NCBI GenBank assembly: GCA_041675005.1
Contig: JBAYUQ010000002.1
Span: 191,271-255,270 of the forward strand
DNA from: PGYR01 sp041675005
GTDB taxonomy: Bacteria; Bacteroidota; Ignavibacteria; Kapaibacteriales; UBA2268
Direction of reading: 5' to 3'
DNA: 64,000 nucleotides
Part shown: positions 1-8,316 of the stretch, in pieces
Numbering within the stretch: position 1 is the stretch's first letter
Layout of the letters: each line of letters begins with the position of its first letter
The notes under the pieces: model-generated
Databases searched by the model: none
Seen by the model: only the letters and a program-made list of their open reading frames with translations
Told to the model about the DNA's origin: nothing
Translations under genes and position numbers: made by a program

Positions 1-252
1 ACAGTTGATAACTGTAGCAAGCATCCCCATATAGTCTCCAGAAACTTTATCGATACCATGCGCTGTGGCTTGGATACCTCTGAAAATATTGCCACCACCT
101 ATAACTATACCTATCTCTACACCAAGTTCGTGTATTTGTACAATTTCCTTGACGAATTTAGTAAGAATCTCTGGGCTAATACCGTATCCAGTATCACCCA
201 TGAGTGACTCTCCACTAAGTTTTAAGAATATTCTTTTATAGATTGGTTCCAA
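1..252 (-). CDS. pyrH: UMP kinase, N-terminal part (cut by window edge)
   Basis: The first 84 residues of uridylate kinase, which phosphorylates UMP to UDP in pyrimidine nucleotide synthesis in the cytoplasm. The reading frame gives KRIFLKLSGESLMGD near the start and IVIGGGNIFRG further on, both typical of the amino acid kinase fold nucleotide-binding site of PyrH. The start is read as TTG at 252, three bases after the tsf stop, because that yields the usual MEPIYKRI-type N-terminus; an internal ATG would remove the first glycine-rich strand. Order rpsB-tsf-pyrH is the standard bacterial order, so it is probably co-transcribed with tsf. The C-terminal two thirds lie outside the window. Confidence 0.93.
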   Translation of the reverse strand, partial: MEPIYKRIFLKLSGESLMGDTGYGISPEILTKFVKEIVQIHELGVEIGIVIGGGNIFRGIQATAHGIDKVSGDYMGMLATVINC

Positions 253-255
253 TTA

Positions 256-1110
256 TTAACCACCAATAGAATATCTGATAAACTGATTGATTTTAACATC
301 TTCACCAGCTTTTTCAGAAATTTGTTTTAAAACATCAGTGATGGTCATATTACCATTTTTTACGTATTGTTGTTCAACTAAACAATTTTCTTTGAAAAAT
401 TTGTTAATTCTACCTTCAGCTACTCTTTCAGCTATATCAGCAGGTTTACCTTCTTCTTGTGCTTGTTGTTTGTATAGCTCTTTTTCTTTATCAAGTATTT
501 CTTGAGTTACAGTTGATCTATCTAAGAAAGAAGGATTCATTGCTGCAACTTGCATAGCTATATCTCTAACCAATGCTCTTGATTCTTCATTAATTTTAGA
601 AGAACTAACTTCTACTATAACACCTAATTTGTTACCACCATGGATATAATCCACTAGATAACCAGAAGTTTCTAAGTTTTCAAACTTACTTACATCAATT
701 TTTTCACTGAATTTAGCAAGTATTTCATTGTATCTATCTTCTACTTTATTGCCATTAATATCTGTAGCTAATAATTCTTCTTTCGTGCTTGGAGATTTAT
801 CATAAACAACTGACGCAATAGTATCAACAAAAGTAACGAATTCTTCATTTCTAGCAACGAAGTCAGTTTCACATGTTACTTGTGCAATAGATGCTTTTTG
901 TCCATTTTCAGATACTTTAGTTGCAACGACACCTTCGTTAGTGTCTCTATCAGCTCTTTTTTCAGCTGAAGCAGCACCTCTTTTACGAAGTTCATCTATT
1001 GCCGCACCCATATCGCCATTTGCTTCTTCCAAAGCTTTTTTACAGTCCGCCATTCCAGCGCCTGTTTTGTCTCTTAATTCTTTTACTTGTAGTGCTGTTA
1101 TGTTTGCCAT
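256..1110 (-). CDS. tsf: Translation elongation factor Ts
   Basis: Elongation factor Ts, 284 aa, the guanine nucleotide exchange factor that recycles EF-Tu-GDP. The N-terminal UBA-like domain carries LRDKTGAGMADCKKAL (residues about 12-27), and the EF-Ts signature TDFVARNEEF follows near residue 82. The rest is the core dimerisation region seen in longer, non-thermophile family members. ATG start follows an AT-rich leader. A terminator-like hairpin lies between rpsB and this gene, so tsf may be only partly co-transcribed with rpsB and is likely to have its own promoter in the 80-bp gap. pyrH follows after three bases. Confidence 0.97.
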   Translation of the reverse strand: MANITALQVKELRDKTGAGMADCKKALEEANGDMGAAIDELRKRGAASAEKRADRDTNEGVVATKVSENGQKASIAQVTCETDFVARNEEFVTFVDTIASVVYDKSPSTKEELLATDINGNKVEDRYNEILAKFSEKIDVSKFENLETSGYLVDYIHGGNKLGVIVEVSSSKINEESRALVRDIAMQVAAMNPSFLDRSTVTQEILDKEKELYKQQAQEEGKPADIAERVAEGRINKFFKENCLVEQQYVKNGNMTITDVLKQISEKAGEDVKINQFIRYSIGG

Positions 1111-1150
1111 GTCTTTTTTATATTTTATAGTTTCTAAAATTCAATATTTA

Positions 1151-1180
1151 TAAAAAGAGCATCCTTTTGAAAGATGCTCT
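1151..1180 (-). terminator. Intrinsic terminator after rpsB
   Basis: On the minus strand an 8-bp perfect stem (AGAGCATC with GATGCTCT) and a 9-nt loop is followed directly by TTTTTATA. It sits 13 bases past the rpsB stop and before tsf. It may partially attenuate rpsB-tsf read-through. Confidence 0.85.
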
Positions 1181-1192
1181 AGTTTTAATTCC

Positions 1193-2077
1193 TTATTCAG
1201 CTGAGTCTTGTTTAACTTCAGCTTCGCCAGAGACCTCTGCGACTTCTGATTTATTTTTAGGTTTATCAGAAGCAACATCTTTCTTTCTTTCTCTTAGCTT
1301 TCTCTTAACCTTAGTTTGATCATCACCAGATTCATCATTTTCTTTACTGATTCTTTCTGATTCAGCTTCCATTTCTGCACGTTTAGTTTTAGCTACTGTA
1401 TAGCCTTCTACTAAAGCATCAGTAATAACCTCTAGAATCAATTCGATTGTATTTCTAGAATCATCATTTGCAGGAATAGGAAAATCAACTTCATGAGGGT
1501 TAGAGTTAGTATCAACAATTGCAATAACAGGAATATTCAAGTTATGTGCTTCTTTGATAGCTAAGTGTTCTTTTTTAGTATCTACTATGAAAATCGCACC
1601 CGGTAAACGAGTCATATTTTCTATACCACCAAAGATTCTTCTTAGTTTCTCTCTTTCTCTATCGAATAGTAATCTTTCTTTCTTAGTAATTTTTTCATAA
1701 GTACCATCAATTGACATCTTATCGATTGAAGTTAATCTTTTGATAGATTTTCTGATAGTAGCGAAGTTAGTTAACATACCACCTAACCATCTTTCAGATA
1801 CGTAATTTACATCTGCTTTTTTAGCAGCTTCTTGAAGTAAATCTTTCGCTTGGCTTTTTGTACCAACGAAAAGTATATTCCTACCACCAAGAGCTATCTC
1901 GTAAGCAGCATCTCTCGCAAGTGTAAGTAGTATTTGAGTTTTACGAAGATCGATAATGTGGATTCCGTTTCTTTCATTGAAGATAAAATCTTCCATGGCA
2001 GGATTCCAGCGTCTGGTCAAGTGACCAAAATGAGCACCAGCTTTTAGTAGTTGCTCTATTTCTACATAGTGTTTCAT
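1193..2077 (-). CDS. rpsB: 30S ribosomal protein S2
   Basis: Ribosomal protein S2, 294 aa, of the small subunit, needed for S1 docking and initiation. S2 hallmarks are visible: LLKAGAHFGHLTRRWNP at the N-terminus, FIFNERNGIHIIDLRKT, LFVGTKSQAK, YVSERWLGGMLTNF and IPVIAIVDTNSNP. The family is usually 230-260 aa; the extra about 50 residues form a highly charged Lys/Glu C-terminal tail rich in KRKLRERKK and Glu stretches, a low-complexity extension common in Bacteroidota-type S2. A structured leader lies in the 108-bp gap upstream, consistent with autogenous control, and a terminator follows. Confidence 0.97.
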   Translation of the reverse strand: MKHYVEIEQLLKAGAHFGHLTRRWNPAMEDFIFNERNGIHIIDLRKTQILLTLARDAAYEIALGGRNILFVGTKSQAKDLLQEAAKKADVNYVSERWLGGMLTNFATIRKSIKRLTSIDKMSIDGTYEKITKKERLLFDREREKLRRIFGGIENMTRLPGAIFIVDTKKEHLAIKEAHNLNIPVIAIVDTNSNPHEVDFPIPANDDSRNTIELILEVITDALVEGYTVAKTKRAEMEAESERISKENDESGDDQTKVKRKLRERKKDVASDKPKNKSEVAEVSGEAEVKQDSAE

Positions 2078-2110
2078 GTATTTCCTTATATTTTGTGTGT
2101 TTTAACTACT

Positions 2111-2164
2111 GCTAGAAAGATCTTGGTACATACTTTTTGTATGCAACACACAGTACTTTCCAGC
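2111..2164 (-). promoter_or_regulatory. Structured RNA leader upstream of rpsB
   Basis: In the minus-strand RNA the segment GCUGGAAAG (2164-2156) pairs with CUUUCUAGC (2119-2111), 9 bp with one G-U pair. It encloses a second hairpin of 7 bp with an AAAAA loop (UGCAUAC with GUAUGUA). No U-tract follows, so it is not an intrinsic terminator. Its place just before rpsB suggests an S2-responsive translational leader, by analogy with autoregulated rpsB leaders; that role is inferred. Confidence 0.5.
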
Positions 2165-2185
2165 ATGATTGATAAATAATTCTTC

Positions 2186-2572
2186 TTAACGTTTCGAGAA
2201 TTGGAATTTCTTTCTTGCTTTTTTGCGACCGTATTTCTTACGTTCAACCATTCTAGAATCTCTAGTAAGCAAGTCCGCATCTTTCAGCTGCTGTTTCAAT
2301 TCAGGGTCCATTTCGATAATGGCACGAGCTAATCCAAGTTGGATAGCACCCGTTTGACCTGTCAATCCACCACCTTTTACATTAGCAACAATATTATACT
2401 GACCATTAAGGGCAGTTACTACTAATGGCTTAAGGATTTTTTCTTTATTACTTTGGAGGTCTATAAATTGATCAACATCTTTGTCATTTATAACAAACTC
2501 ACCTTTACCAGGTGTGATTCTTACAGATGCAACAGATGTCTTTCTTCGACCTGTTCCCCAAAATTGTTTCAT
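2186..2572 (-). CDS. rpsI: 30S ribosomal protein S9
   Basis: Ribosomal protein S9, 128 aa, normal bacterial length, part of the small-subunit head with its C-terminal tail reaching the P-site tRNA. The N-terminus has GTGRRKTSVASVRI, the middle NVKGGGLTGQ and GLARAI, and the protein ends in SKR, the conserved tail. It lies 18 bases behind rplM in the usual rplM-rpsI pair and shares the promoter upstream of rplM. ATG start. Confidence 0.98.
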   Translation of the reverse strand: MKQFWGTGRRKTSVASVRITPGKGEFVINDKDVDQFIDLQSNKEKILKPLVVTALNGQYNIVANVKGGGLTGQTGAIQLGLARAIIEMDPELKQQLKDADLLTRDSRMVERKKYGRKKARKKFQFSKR

Positions 2573-2590
2573 TCTAACTCCGATGTTATC

Positions 2591-3031
2591 TTATATTTCT
2601 AATTTTTTTGGCATTTGTGCTGCATGAGGGTGTTCTGTACCTACATAAACTTTTAACTTTTTAGACATTTTACGTCCAAGTTTAGTTTTAGGAAGCATAC
2701 CTTTGACAGCTCTTTCCAGAATTCTTTCTGGATGTTTCTCTCTTACTACCTTAACAGGAGTAAAAGTTTCACTACCGTGGTAACCAGTATGTTTGAAGTA
2801 AGTTTTCTTTTCTTCTCTTTTACCAGTGAACACAACTTTTTCAGCGTTAATTACTACTACGCAGTCACCATCATCTATATGAGGAGTAAAGCTAGGCTTA
2901 TGCTTACCTCTTATTAATGTTGCTATCTTTGTAGCTACTCTGCCAACAGTTTGGCCCGATGCGTCAACTATCCACCATTCGGTGTTGACGTCTTCTTTTC
3001 TAAGCGATTTGGTAAATTGTCCAGTACTCAA
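2591..3031 (-). CDS. rplM: 50S ribosomal protein L13
   Basis: Ribosomal protein L13, 146 aa, an early-assembling large-subunit protein. Family motifs WWIVDASGQTVGRVAT, LIRGKHKP, GDCVVVINAEKV, YFKHTGYHG and ERAVKGMLPK are present in order. It is the first gene of the rplM-rpsI-rpsB cluster; a Bacteroidota-type promoter lies in the 79-bp gap before it. ATG start. Confidence 0.98.
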   Translation of the reverse strand: MSTGQFTKSLRKEDVNTEWWIVDASGQTVGRVATKIATLIRGKHKPSFTPHIDDGDCVVVINAEKVVFTGKREEKKTYFKHTGYHGSETFTPVKVVREKHPERILERAVKGMLPKTKLGRKMSKKLKVYVGTEHPHAAQMPKKLEI

Positions 3032-3069
3032 TTTACATCTCCAAAATATTTCGTTTTAATTATAGCTTA

Positions 3070-3101
3070 CAAAATTAATAGATTTATAAGAATATATCAA
3101 A
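3070..3101 (-). promoter_or_regulatory. Bacteroidota-type promoter for rplM-rpsI
   Basis: On the minus strand TTTG (3101-3098) is followed after 20 bp by TAATTTTG (3077-3070), an exact match to the TAnnTTTG -7 element of Bacteroidota primary sigma factor promoters. Predicted start of transcription is near 3063, about 30 bases before the rplM ATG. Confidence 0.7.
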
Positions 3102-3110
3102 TTATTTGAA

Positions 3111-4919
3111 TTATAATCTGAACTTTTTTTCTAATTCACTATAAGATATAGTAAATGATGTCAATTTTCCCGTTGGACTATGATACGGGTTTTGACAGTT
3201 GAACAAGTCCAAATATAACATTTTTAATTCATTTTTGTTCTTATTTTCTTTTGAATTTAGATTTATACTTATTGCTATTATCTTAGCAATAAACTCGTGT
3301 AGCTCTTCCCTATCACTATGCTCAGAGTCAATCAAATTATTCGATATTCTTTCTACTATCGATTTTATATTTCCATTTTGTATTATTTCTGGTACTGAGC
3401 TTATAGTTACAGTTTCATTTTCAAACTCTAAAATAAAGCCAAAATCCTTCAAATTCTCTGTTTGTAACTTTAATGCTGAAATTTGTTTTTTTTCTAGTTT
3501 TATCTCATCTGGAAACAGTAGATCTTGACTTTTTGTTTGTCTATTATTGAATGAATTCAATAAATGCTCATAATAAATTCGCTGAAGGGCCCTTCTTTTA
3601 TAAATAACTAATAGGTGTTCTTGCTCTTTTACTATTATAAATCTATCATCTATTAACAGAAATTCAAATGAATGCTCTTCATTTGAACTAAAAATTGAAT
3701 TTAAATCTGTACTAATTTCGTTTGAATATTCATTATTATTAAACTTTCTAAATGAACTATCAGAGTAATTCCTTGGAAAATCGCCACCTCTTTGCTCACT
3801 TCTTTCTATTATTTCCCCTGTATTCCTATTAACTATGATAGATTCATTATCACTATTTCTCTCTATTTGAAATGGAGAATAGTTTAGTTCTGTGTCTATT
3901 TTGAATTCAGGTATTAGATTTACTTCTCTAAGAGTGCTCATTACTGCATTCTTTACAACATTATACACAAGTCTGTCATTCTCGAACTTAACTTCGTGTT
4001 TTTGTGGATGTACATTTATATCAATATTATTATGATCTATTTCTAGAAAGAGAACATAAAAAGGAAACCTTTTCTCTTCTAATAGCTCTTCGTAGCATGA
4101 CATAATAGCGTGATTAAGGTATCTATTCTTAATCGTTCTTTCATTAAGGAATAAGTATTGATTAGATGAGTTTTGTTTTGCTAAAAATGGCTTTCCTACA
4201 AATCCGTGCACCTTTATACCTTCTTCTTCATATTCTAAAGGAATAATCAAATCCTTAATTGCCTTTCCCAAAGTGGCGATTACTCTTGTTTCTAAATCTG
4301 AAGCATTCAAATCAAAGATAAGATTATCATCATCATAGAATGTAAATCTGATTGCTGGGAAAGAAAGAGCAAATTTAATCATCGTTTCTGAGATTGCCTT
4401 GAACTCACTCATATTGTTCTTTAGAAACTTACGTCTAGCGGGAACATTGTAAAATAAGTTTTTTACTAGTATCTGCGTTCCTTTGTTGCTATTGACCTCT
4501 TCTATTAAAGGTGCTTTATTGGGTTCGGATATTAACTTATAACCTAATTTGTCATTTTCTGAACGAGTTATAATCTCCACATGAGCAACTGAAGTAATAG
4601 ATGCTAATGCTTCACCTCGGAAACCTAAAGTTTTGATTGCTTCTAAATCTTTTTGTGATTCTATTTTGCTAGTTGCGTGCCTTTTGGTACTCAATTCTAG
4701 ATTTTCTTTGCTCATTCCACTACCATTATCTATGATATGAATTAAGCTCTTACCCGCATTTCGTACTACTACGGCTATTTCTGTAGCACCGGAATCAAGA
4801 GAATTTTCTACTAATTCTTTTACAACTGATTCGGGTCTTTGCACTACTTCTCCAGCAGCTATTTGGTTAGCAATGAAATCTGGGAGTATTTTTATGATAT
4901 TATCATTTCTTTTAATCAT
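3111..4919 (-). CDS. mutL: DNA mismatch repair protein MutL
   Basis: MutL, 602 aa, ATPase that links MutS mismatch recognition to strand removal. The N-terminal GHKL ATPase is intact: IAAGEVVQRPESVVKELVEN (about residues 16-35) with catalytic Glu, DNGSGM, and TLGFRGEALASI. The C-terminal dimerisation domain is present but odd. Where most MutL proteins of MutH-less bacteria have the metal-binding endonuclease motif DQHAxxE, or DQHRAH in many Bacteroidota, this protein reads VIYKRRALQRIYYE (around residue 440), lacking the Asp and His. The distal CPHGRP-type motif is also degraded to NPYHSPTGK. ATG start. No adjacent repair gene; it sits before the ribosomal protein promoter. Confidence 0.94.
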   Translation of the reverse strand: MIKRNDNIIKILPDFIANQIAAGEVVQRPESVVKELVENSLDSGATEIAVVVRNAGKSLIHIIDNGSGMSKENLELSTKRHATSKIESQKDLEAIKTLGFRGEALASITSVAHVEIITRSENDKLGYKLISEPNKAPLIEEVNSNKGTQILVKNLFYNVPARRKFLKNNMSEFKAISETMIKFALSFPAIRFTFYDDDNLIFDLNASDLETRVIATLGKAIKDLIIPLEYEEEGIKVHGFVGKPFLAKQNSSNQYLFLNERTIKNRYLNHAIMSCYEELLEEKRFPFYVLFLEIDHNNIDINVHPQKHEVKFENDRLVYNVVKNAVMSTLREVNLIPEFKIDTELNYSPFQIERNSDNESIIVNRNTGEIIERSEQRGGDFPRNYSDSSFRKFNNNEYSNEISTDLNSIFSSNEEHSFEFLLIDDRFIIVKEQEHLLVIYKRRALQRIYYEHLLNSFNNRQTKSQDLLFPDEIKLEKKQISALKLQTENLKDFGFILEFENETVTISSVPEIIQNGNIKSIVERISNNLIDSEHSDREELHEFIAKIIAISINLNSKENKNKNELKMLYLDLFNCQNPYHSPTGKLTSFTISYSELEKKFRL

Positions 4920-4974
4920 GCTCCAAAATTAAAGGAATTATAACAGAAAATGAAAATAAGTGGATTGAAGTTGA

Positions 4975-5004
4975 TAAATAAAAAACCCTAATCTTGAGTT
5001 AGGG
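4975..5004 (-). terminator. Intrinsic terminator after the DUF948-like gene
   Basis: Minus strand: CCCTAA, 7-nt loop, TTAGGG, then TTTTTTATTT. It lies about 25 bases past the stop of the gene starting at 5485 and closes the kdsC-ytxH operon. Confidence 0.8.
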
Positions 5005-5029
5005 CTTTCTATGATATTATTCTTATGTG

Positions 5030-5485
5030 TTATTTTCTGGAGTTCAGTTTGGAGCCAAAGACTTCTATTGCTTTGAATAAAGCGGAGAATACTGTTGTGG
5101 CTTTATCTATTGGAGGAGCAATCCTATCGTAAGATCGATTAATTAATCTCTCATAGGGTTCTATCGTTTCTTTAACTTTTGTTGCACTTTCATTCACATT
5201 ATCTATAAGAATATTAGTTTTTTCACTAGTAGTCTTCCAATGATTCAGATGCTCTAAAGTTTTTACTTTCAAATCAGATATTTCTCTTCGTGCTTCAGAG
5301 ACTTCATCTAAAGTTACCATAAGTCGAGTTTTAAGAACTGTAAAATTTTCAGTGATTTTATCTAGATTCTTAGTTGCATCCTTAATAACTTTCATTGTCT
5401 TTGACAAAAAAATTATAATATAAACAACAAGAAGCGTAACTGATGTTAGAGCTACAATCGCAATTACTTTTAGTACTTCATCCAT
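5030..5485 (-). CDS. Membrane-anchored coiled-coil protein, DUF948-like
   Basis: 151 aa. One N-terminal membrane segment (about residues 5-28, VIAIVALTSVTLLVVYIIIF) is followed by a long amphipathic coiled-coil rich in Lys, Glu and Thr up to about residue 120. The layout matches DUF948 (YtxG-type) proteins, which are often encoded beside YtxH proteins, exactly as here. Function is not known beyond a general envelope or stress association in Bacillus. It is the last gene of the kdsC-ytxH operon and is followed by a terminator. The family call rests on architecture and context rather than a strong motif. Confidence 0.7.
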   Translation of the reverse strand: MDEVLKVIAIVALTSVTLLVVYIIIFLSKTMKVIKDATKNLDKITENFTVLKTRLMVTLDEVSEARREISDLKVKTLEHLNHWKTTSEKTNILIDNVNESATKVKETIEPYERLINRSYDRIAPPIDKATTVFSALFKAIEVFGSKLNSRK

Positions 5486-5509
5486 AAATATAACTACATT
5501 TTTTTAATT

Positions 5510-5935
5510 TTAATTTTGTGCTTCGTTCATTTCTTTTTTGAAAGTTTCTACACCAGCTTTAGTAGCAGTTCTAACATCTTCTATTTTATGTTGAACTGAT
5601 TCTTTAGCAGTACCTGCTTTCGTTTTTGCTTCATTAAGTACACTTTCAGCTGCATATAATAATTCATTTGCTTGTTTTTTAGCAGAATCAATAATATTCT
5701 GAGCTTTAACTCTACCTTCATTAACAGTAGTTGATACTTGATGACCAACTTTTTGCTCAGTTTCTACCCATTTATTATTAGCTTTGCTATATAATTCATT
5801 TGATTTAGTAGAAATATCTTCACGCAATTCTTTGCCTGATTTAGGCGCAGTCAATAATGCAACCGCAGCGCCAACTGCTCCACCTACTATAGCTCCTAAT
5901 AAAAAACCTTTTGTATAATCTTGTCCGTTTGACAT
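5510..5935 (-). CDS. YtxH domain-containing protein
   Basis: 141 aa from the ATG at 5935. The N-terminus holds a glycine-rich membrane segment (LLGAIVGGAVGAAVALLTAP) followed directly by KSGKELREDI, the YtxH signature, then a long helical Lys/Glu/Ala-rich region resembling LEA-type proteins. An in-frame ATG five codons upstream is rejected because GGTAGGAG stands at ideal distance before 5935 and overlaps the kdsC stop. Likely an inner-membrane anchored stress-associated protein; biochemical role unknown. It sits between kdsC and the DUF948-like gene. Confidence 0.85.
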   Translation of the reverse strand: MSNGQDYTKGFLLGAIVGGAVGAAVALLTAPKSGKELREDISTKSNELYSKANNKWVETEQKVGHQVSTTVNEGRVKAQNIIDSAKKQANELLYAAESVLNEAKTKAGTAKESVQHKIEDVRTATKAGVETFKKEMNEAQN

Positions 5936-5943
5936 AATGACTC

Positions 5944-6441
5944 CTACCAATTTTCGTTTAATGTATTTAATTTATCGTGTGTTCTAAGTATTATTTCAGC
6001 TAATTCTCTAACTGCCCCATCCCCAGCCTTAGCTTGGCATACGTAATCTGCAATATGCTTAATTGCATCGACTGCATCTGCTGGACAAGCAGAAAAACCA
6101 ACTAAATCCATAGCGTGGAGATCATTCACATCATCACCCATAAACGCTATTTGTTTTAATTCTAATTCCATTTCTTCTGCCAAAGTTTTGACAGCGTCTG
6201 TTTTGTTATGGCAACCTAATATTGTTGCATCAACTCCTAATTTTTTAGCTCTAGCTGCTGCTATTGGCGAATCTTCACTCGTCATTATAGCAATCTTGAA
6301 CCCTGCCTTTCTAAGAAGGACAATCCCCATTCCATCTTTAACATGGAATTTCTTCATCACATCACCATCTGCGGAATAGTACATTCCACCATCGGTCATT
6401 GTGCCATCTACATCGAATATTATTAACTTTACATGTTCCAA
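5944..6441 (-). CDS. kdsC: HAD-family phosphatase, KDO-8-phosphate phosphatase (KdsC)
   Basis: 165 aa, the normal size of KdsC, which hydrolyses 3-deoxy-D-manno-octulosonate 8-phosphate to KDO for lipopolysaccharide core synthesis. HAD motif I is FDVDGTMTDGG (residues 9-19), motif II the Ser of TSED, and motif III/IV GDDVNDLHAM. The capless small HAD layout with FHVKDGMGI after motif I fits KdsC. Its gene is the first of a three-gene operon and is divergent from prmA. A TATTTTTG -7-like box lies at 6487-6494 on the minus strand. It implies an outer membrane with KDO-containing LPS. Confidence 0.9.
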   Translation of the reverse strand: MEHVKLIIFDVDGTMTDGGMYYSADGDVMKKFHVKDGMGIVLLRKAGFKIAIMTSEDSPIAAARAKKLGVDATILGCHNKTDAVKTLAEEMELELKQIAFMGDDVNDLHAMDLVGFSACPADAVDAIKHIADYVCQAKAGDGAVRELAEIILRTHDKLNTLNENW

Positions 6442-6508
6442 TTTATATAATCCTGTTTATTTTAATATTCTATTTGCCTAACTTTACAAAAATAATAAAA
6501 GGTAATTT

Positions 6509-7351
6509 TTGAAAAACTATACAGCTATTAAACTATACGTTCCCGAGGAACACCAAGATACATACATCGCATTAATTTCGGACTTAGAGTTTACGGGAAT
6601 AGAACAAGTTAATGATGAATTAACAATCAATTTCCTTGCCAATTACTATAACGAAATAATAAATAATGAATTGTTAGAAGCCAGTAGAATTCTAGGGTTT
6701 GAAACAAAATTAATTTCTGAATCTGAGATAATCGAAAAGAATTGGAATGAAGATTGGGAAAAAACACTAGAGCCTGTAATTATTAGTGATGAATTGGTAA
6801 TAAGCCCAACAGGTAAAGCTGATAATCTTGCTCATTATAAGTACTTAATAAAGATTAACCCACAAATGTCATTCGGAACTGGCTATCACGCCACTACTAG
6901 ATTAGCATCAAAATTATTGATAGACACTGTTAATAAGGATGAGAAATGGGTGGATGCTGGTACAGGAACAGGTGTTTTAGCAATCTTGGCTTCAAAATTA
7001 GGGGCAAAGTCAGTTTATGCTTTCGATATAGATGAATGGTCAGTCAGGAATACAATTGAGAACATTGAATTAAACAGTGTAGAAAACATTACAGTTTCAC
7101 AAAGTGATCTGAATACTTTACAATTAGAAGAGTATGACGGCATAGTAGCAAATATTTTCGCTAATATACTAATTGATAATATGAGCAAGTTTGCAGCTTC
7201 AATTAAGCAAGATGGATTATTAATATGTACTGGTATTCTAAAATACGATAAGTTAAAAGTACTTGAAGCAGCTAATAAAAATGGATTTGAGTTAATCGAA
7301 GAACTTGCAGAAGATGAGTGGATTGCTTACAAGTTCAGGAAGAATTTATGA
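6509..7351 (+). CDS. prmA: Ribosomal protein L11 methyltransferase
   Basis: 280 aa SAM-dependent methyltransferase that methylates ribosomal protein L11. The N-terminal substrate-recognition domain includes IIEKNWNEDWEK, characteristic of PrmA. The C-terminal Rossmann domain has FGTGYHATTRL (about residue 125), WVDAGTGTGVLAI (SAM motif I), AFDIDEW and NIFANIL in place of the catalytic-loop NILA. Start is TTG at 6509, preceded by AAAGGTAA; no ATG gives the full N-terminus. It overlaps the next gene by 4 bases (ATGA), indicating translational coupling. Confidence 0.93.
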   Translation: MKNYTAIKLYVPEEHQDTYIALISDLEFTGIEQVNDELTINFLANYYNEIINNELLEASRILGFETKLISESEIIEKNWNEDWEKTLEPVIISDELVISPTGKADNLAHYKYLIKINPQMSFGTGYHATTRLASKLLIDTVNKDEKWVDAGTGTGVLAILASKLGAKSVYAFDIDEWSVRNTIENIELNSVENITVSQSDLNTLQLEEYDGIVANIFANILIDNMSKFAASIKQDGLLICTGILKYDKLKVLEAANKNGFELIEELAEDEWIAYKFRKNL

Positions 7352-8253
7352 TTTGTGCGTCTCTAGATATAGGTACTAATACACTATTATTACTTATTGC
7401 GGAAGTTAAAGATGGAAATATTGTGAATGTCCTTGCTGATGAACATCAGATTGCACGCTTAGGCGAGGGATTAGACAAAACAGGGATAATATCGGACAAT
7501 GCTATATTACGAGCAACTAGAATACTACATGACTACAAGAATATCATGGCAGAACATAAAGTAGAGCTAGTACGAGCTTCAGCGACTAGTGCCATGCGAG
7601 ATGCTAACAATAGTAGTGAAGTCCGACAGTTATTTGAAACTATACTCAACTCCCCTATCGAAATTATAGCTGGAATAGATGAAGCTCGCTTAAGTTATCT
7701 TGGCACTATTGAAGAATTTAATGATGATTCAGATATTGTTCTAGATATAGGTGGAGGAAGTACAGAGATTATAGTAGGTAAAAATGGTTACATCTCATAT
7801 TGTAAATCTCTCCAAATAGGAGCCGTCCGTATTACAGAGAGTTTCTTCCCAGACTTCAAGTCAAAAAGTTCAAATTTAGAAACGGCAAAAGAGCATATTA
7901 ATAATTTCTTTAGAGATTTAGAATCAATCAAAACCAACGGAAATTTGATTGCAGTAGCTGGTACACCTACTACAATAGCAGCCATTGATCTAAAATTACC
8001 CCAATTCAATGCCCACCTTATACATAATCATAGGATTGAATTAAAAAGATTGGAAGAAATTGTCGATATTTTTGTGAGTAAGACTAGTAAGGAATTAGTA
8101 GAAGACTATAATGTTCATCCAAATAGAGCTGATGTGATATTAGGAGGTGCTATAATATTATTAGAATTTCTCAAATATACTGGTAAATCTAGTTTATTAG
8201 TTTCTTGCAAAGGTCTTAGATACGGGCTTATATTAGATATGTTTAAAAAATAA
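7348..8253 (+). CDS. Exopolyphosphatase / pppGpp phosphohydrolase family protein
   Basis: 301 aa Ppx/GppA phosphatase of the actin-like ATPase fold. SLDIGTNTLLLLIAE at the start is the phosphate 1 motif and VLDIGGGSTEI (about residues 130-140) is phosphate 2. It has about 300 residues and lacks the C-terminal HD domain of E. coli Ppx/GppA, as is common for short Bacteroidota members. Whether it prefers polyphosphate or pppGpp cannot be told. The ATG at 7348 overlaps the prmA stop and has AGGAAG before it; an in-frame ATG ten codons earlier lies inside prmA and is less likely. Confidence 0.9.
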   Translation: MICASLDIGTNTLLLLIAEVKDGNIVNVLADEHQIARLGEGLDKTGIISDNAILRATRILHDYKNIMAEHKVELVRASATSAMRDANNSSEVRQLFETILNSPIEIIAGIDEARLSYLGTIEEFNDDSDIVLDIGGGSTEIIVGKNGYISYCKSLQIGAVRITESFFPDFKSKSSNLETAKEHINNFFRDLESIKTNGNLIAVAGTPTTIAAIDLKLPQFNAHLIHNHRIELKRLEEIVDIFVSKTSKELVEDYNVHPNRADVILGGAIILLEFLKYTGKSSLLVSCKGLRYGLILDMFKK

Positions 8254-8316
8254 TTGAATTTCTAAAAATATAAAGTTAATTTTGTGATTATTTTAATTAC
8301 CAATATCGGAGATACT

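Noticed and set aside
2086..2280. Minus-strand frame of 64 codons between rpsB and rpsI
   Set aside because: It overlaps rpsI in another frame, has no family resemblance and covers the structured rpsB leader.
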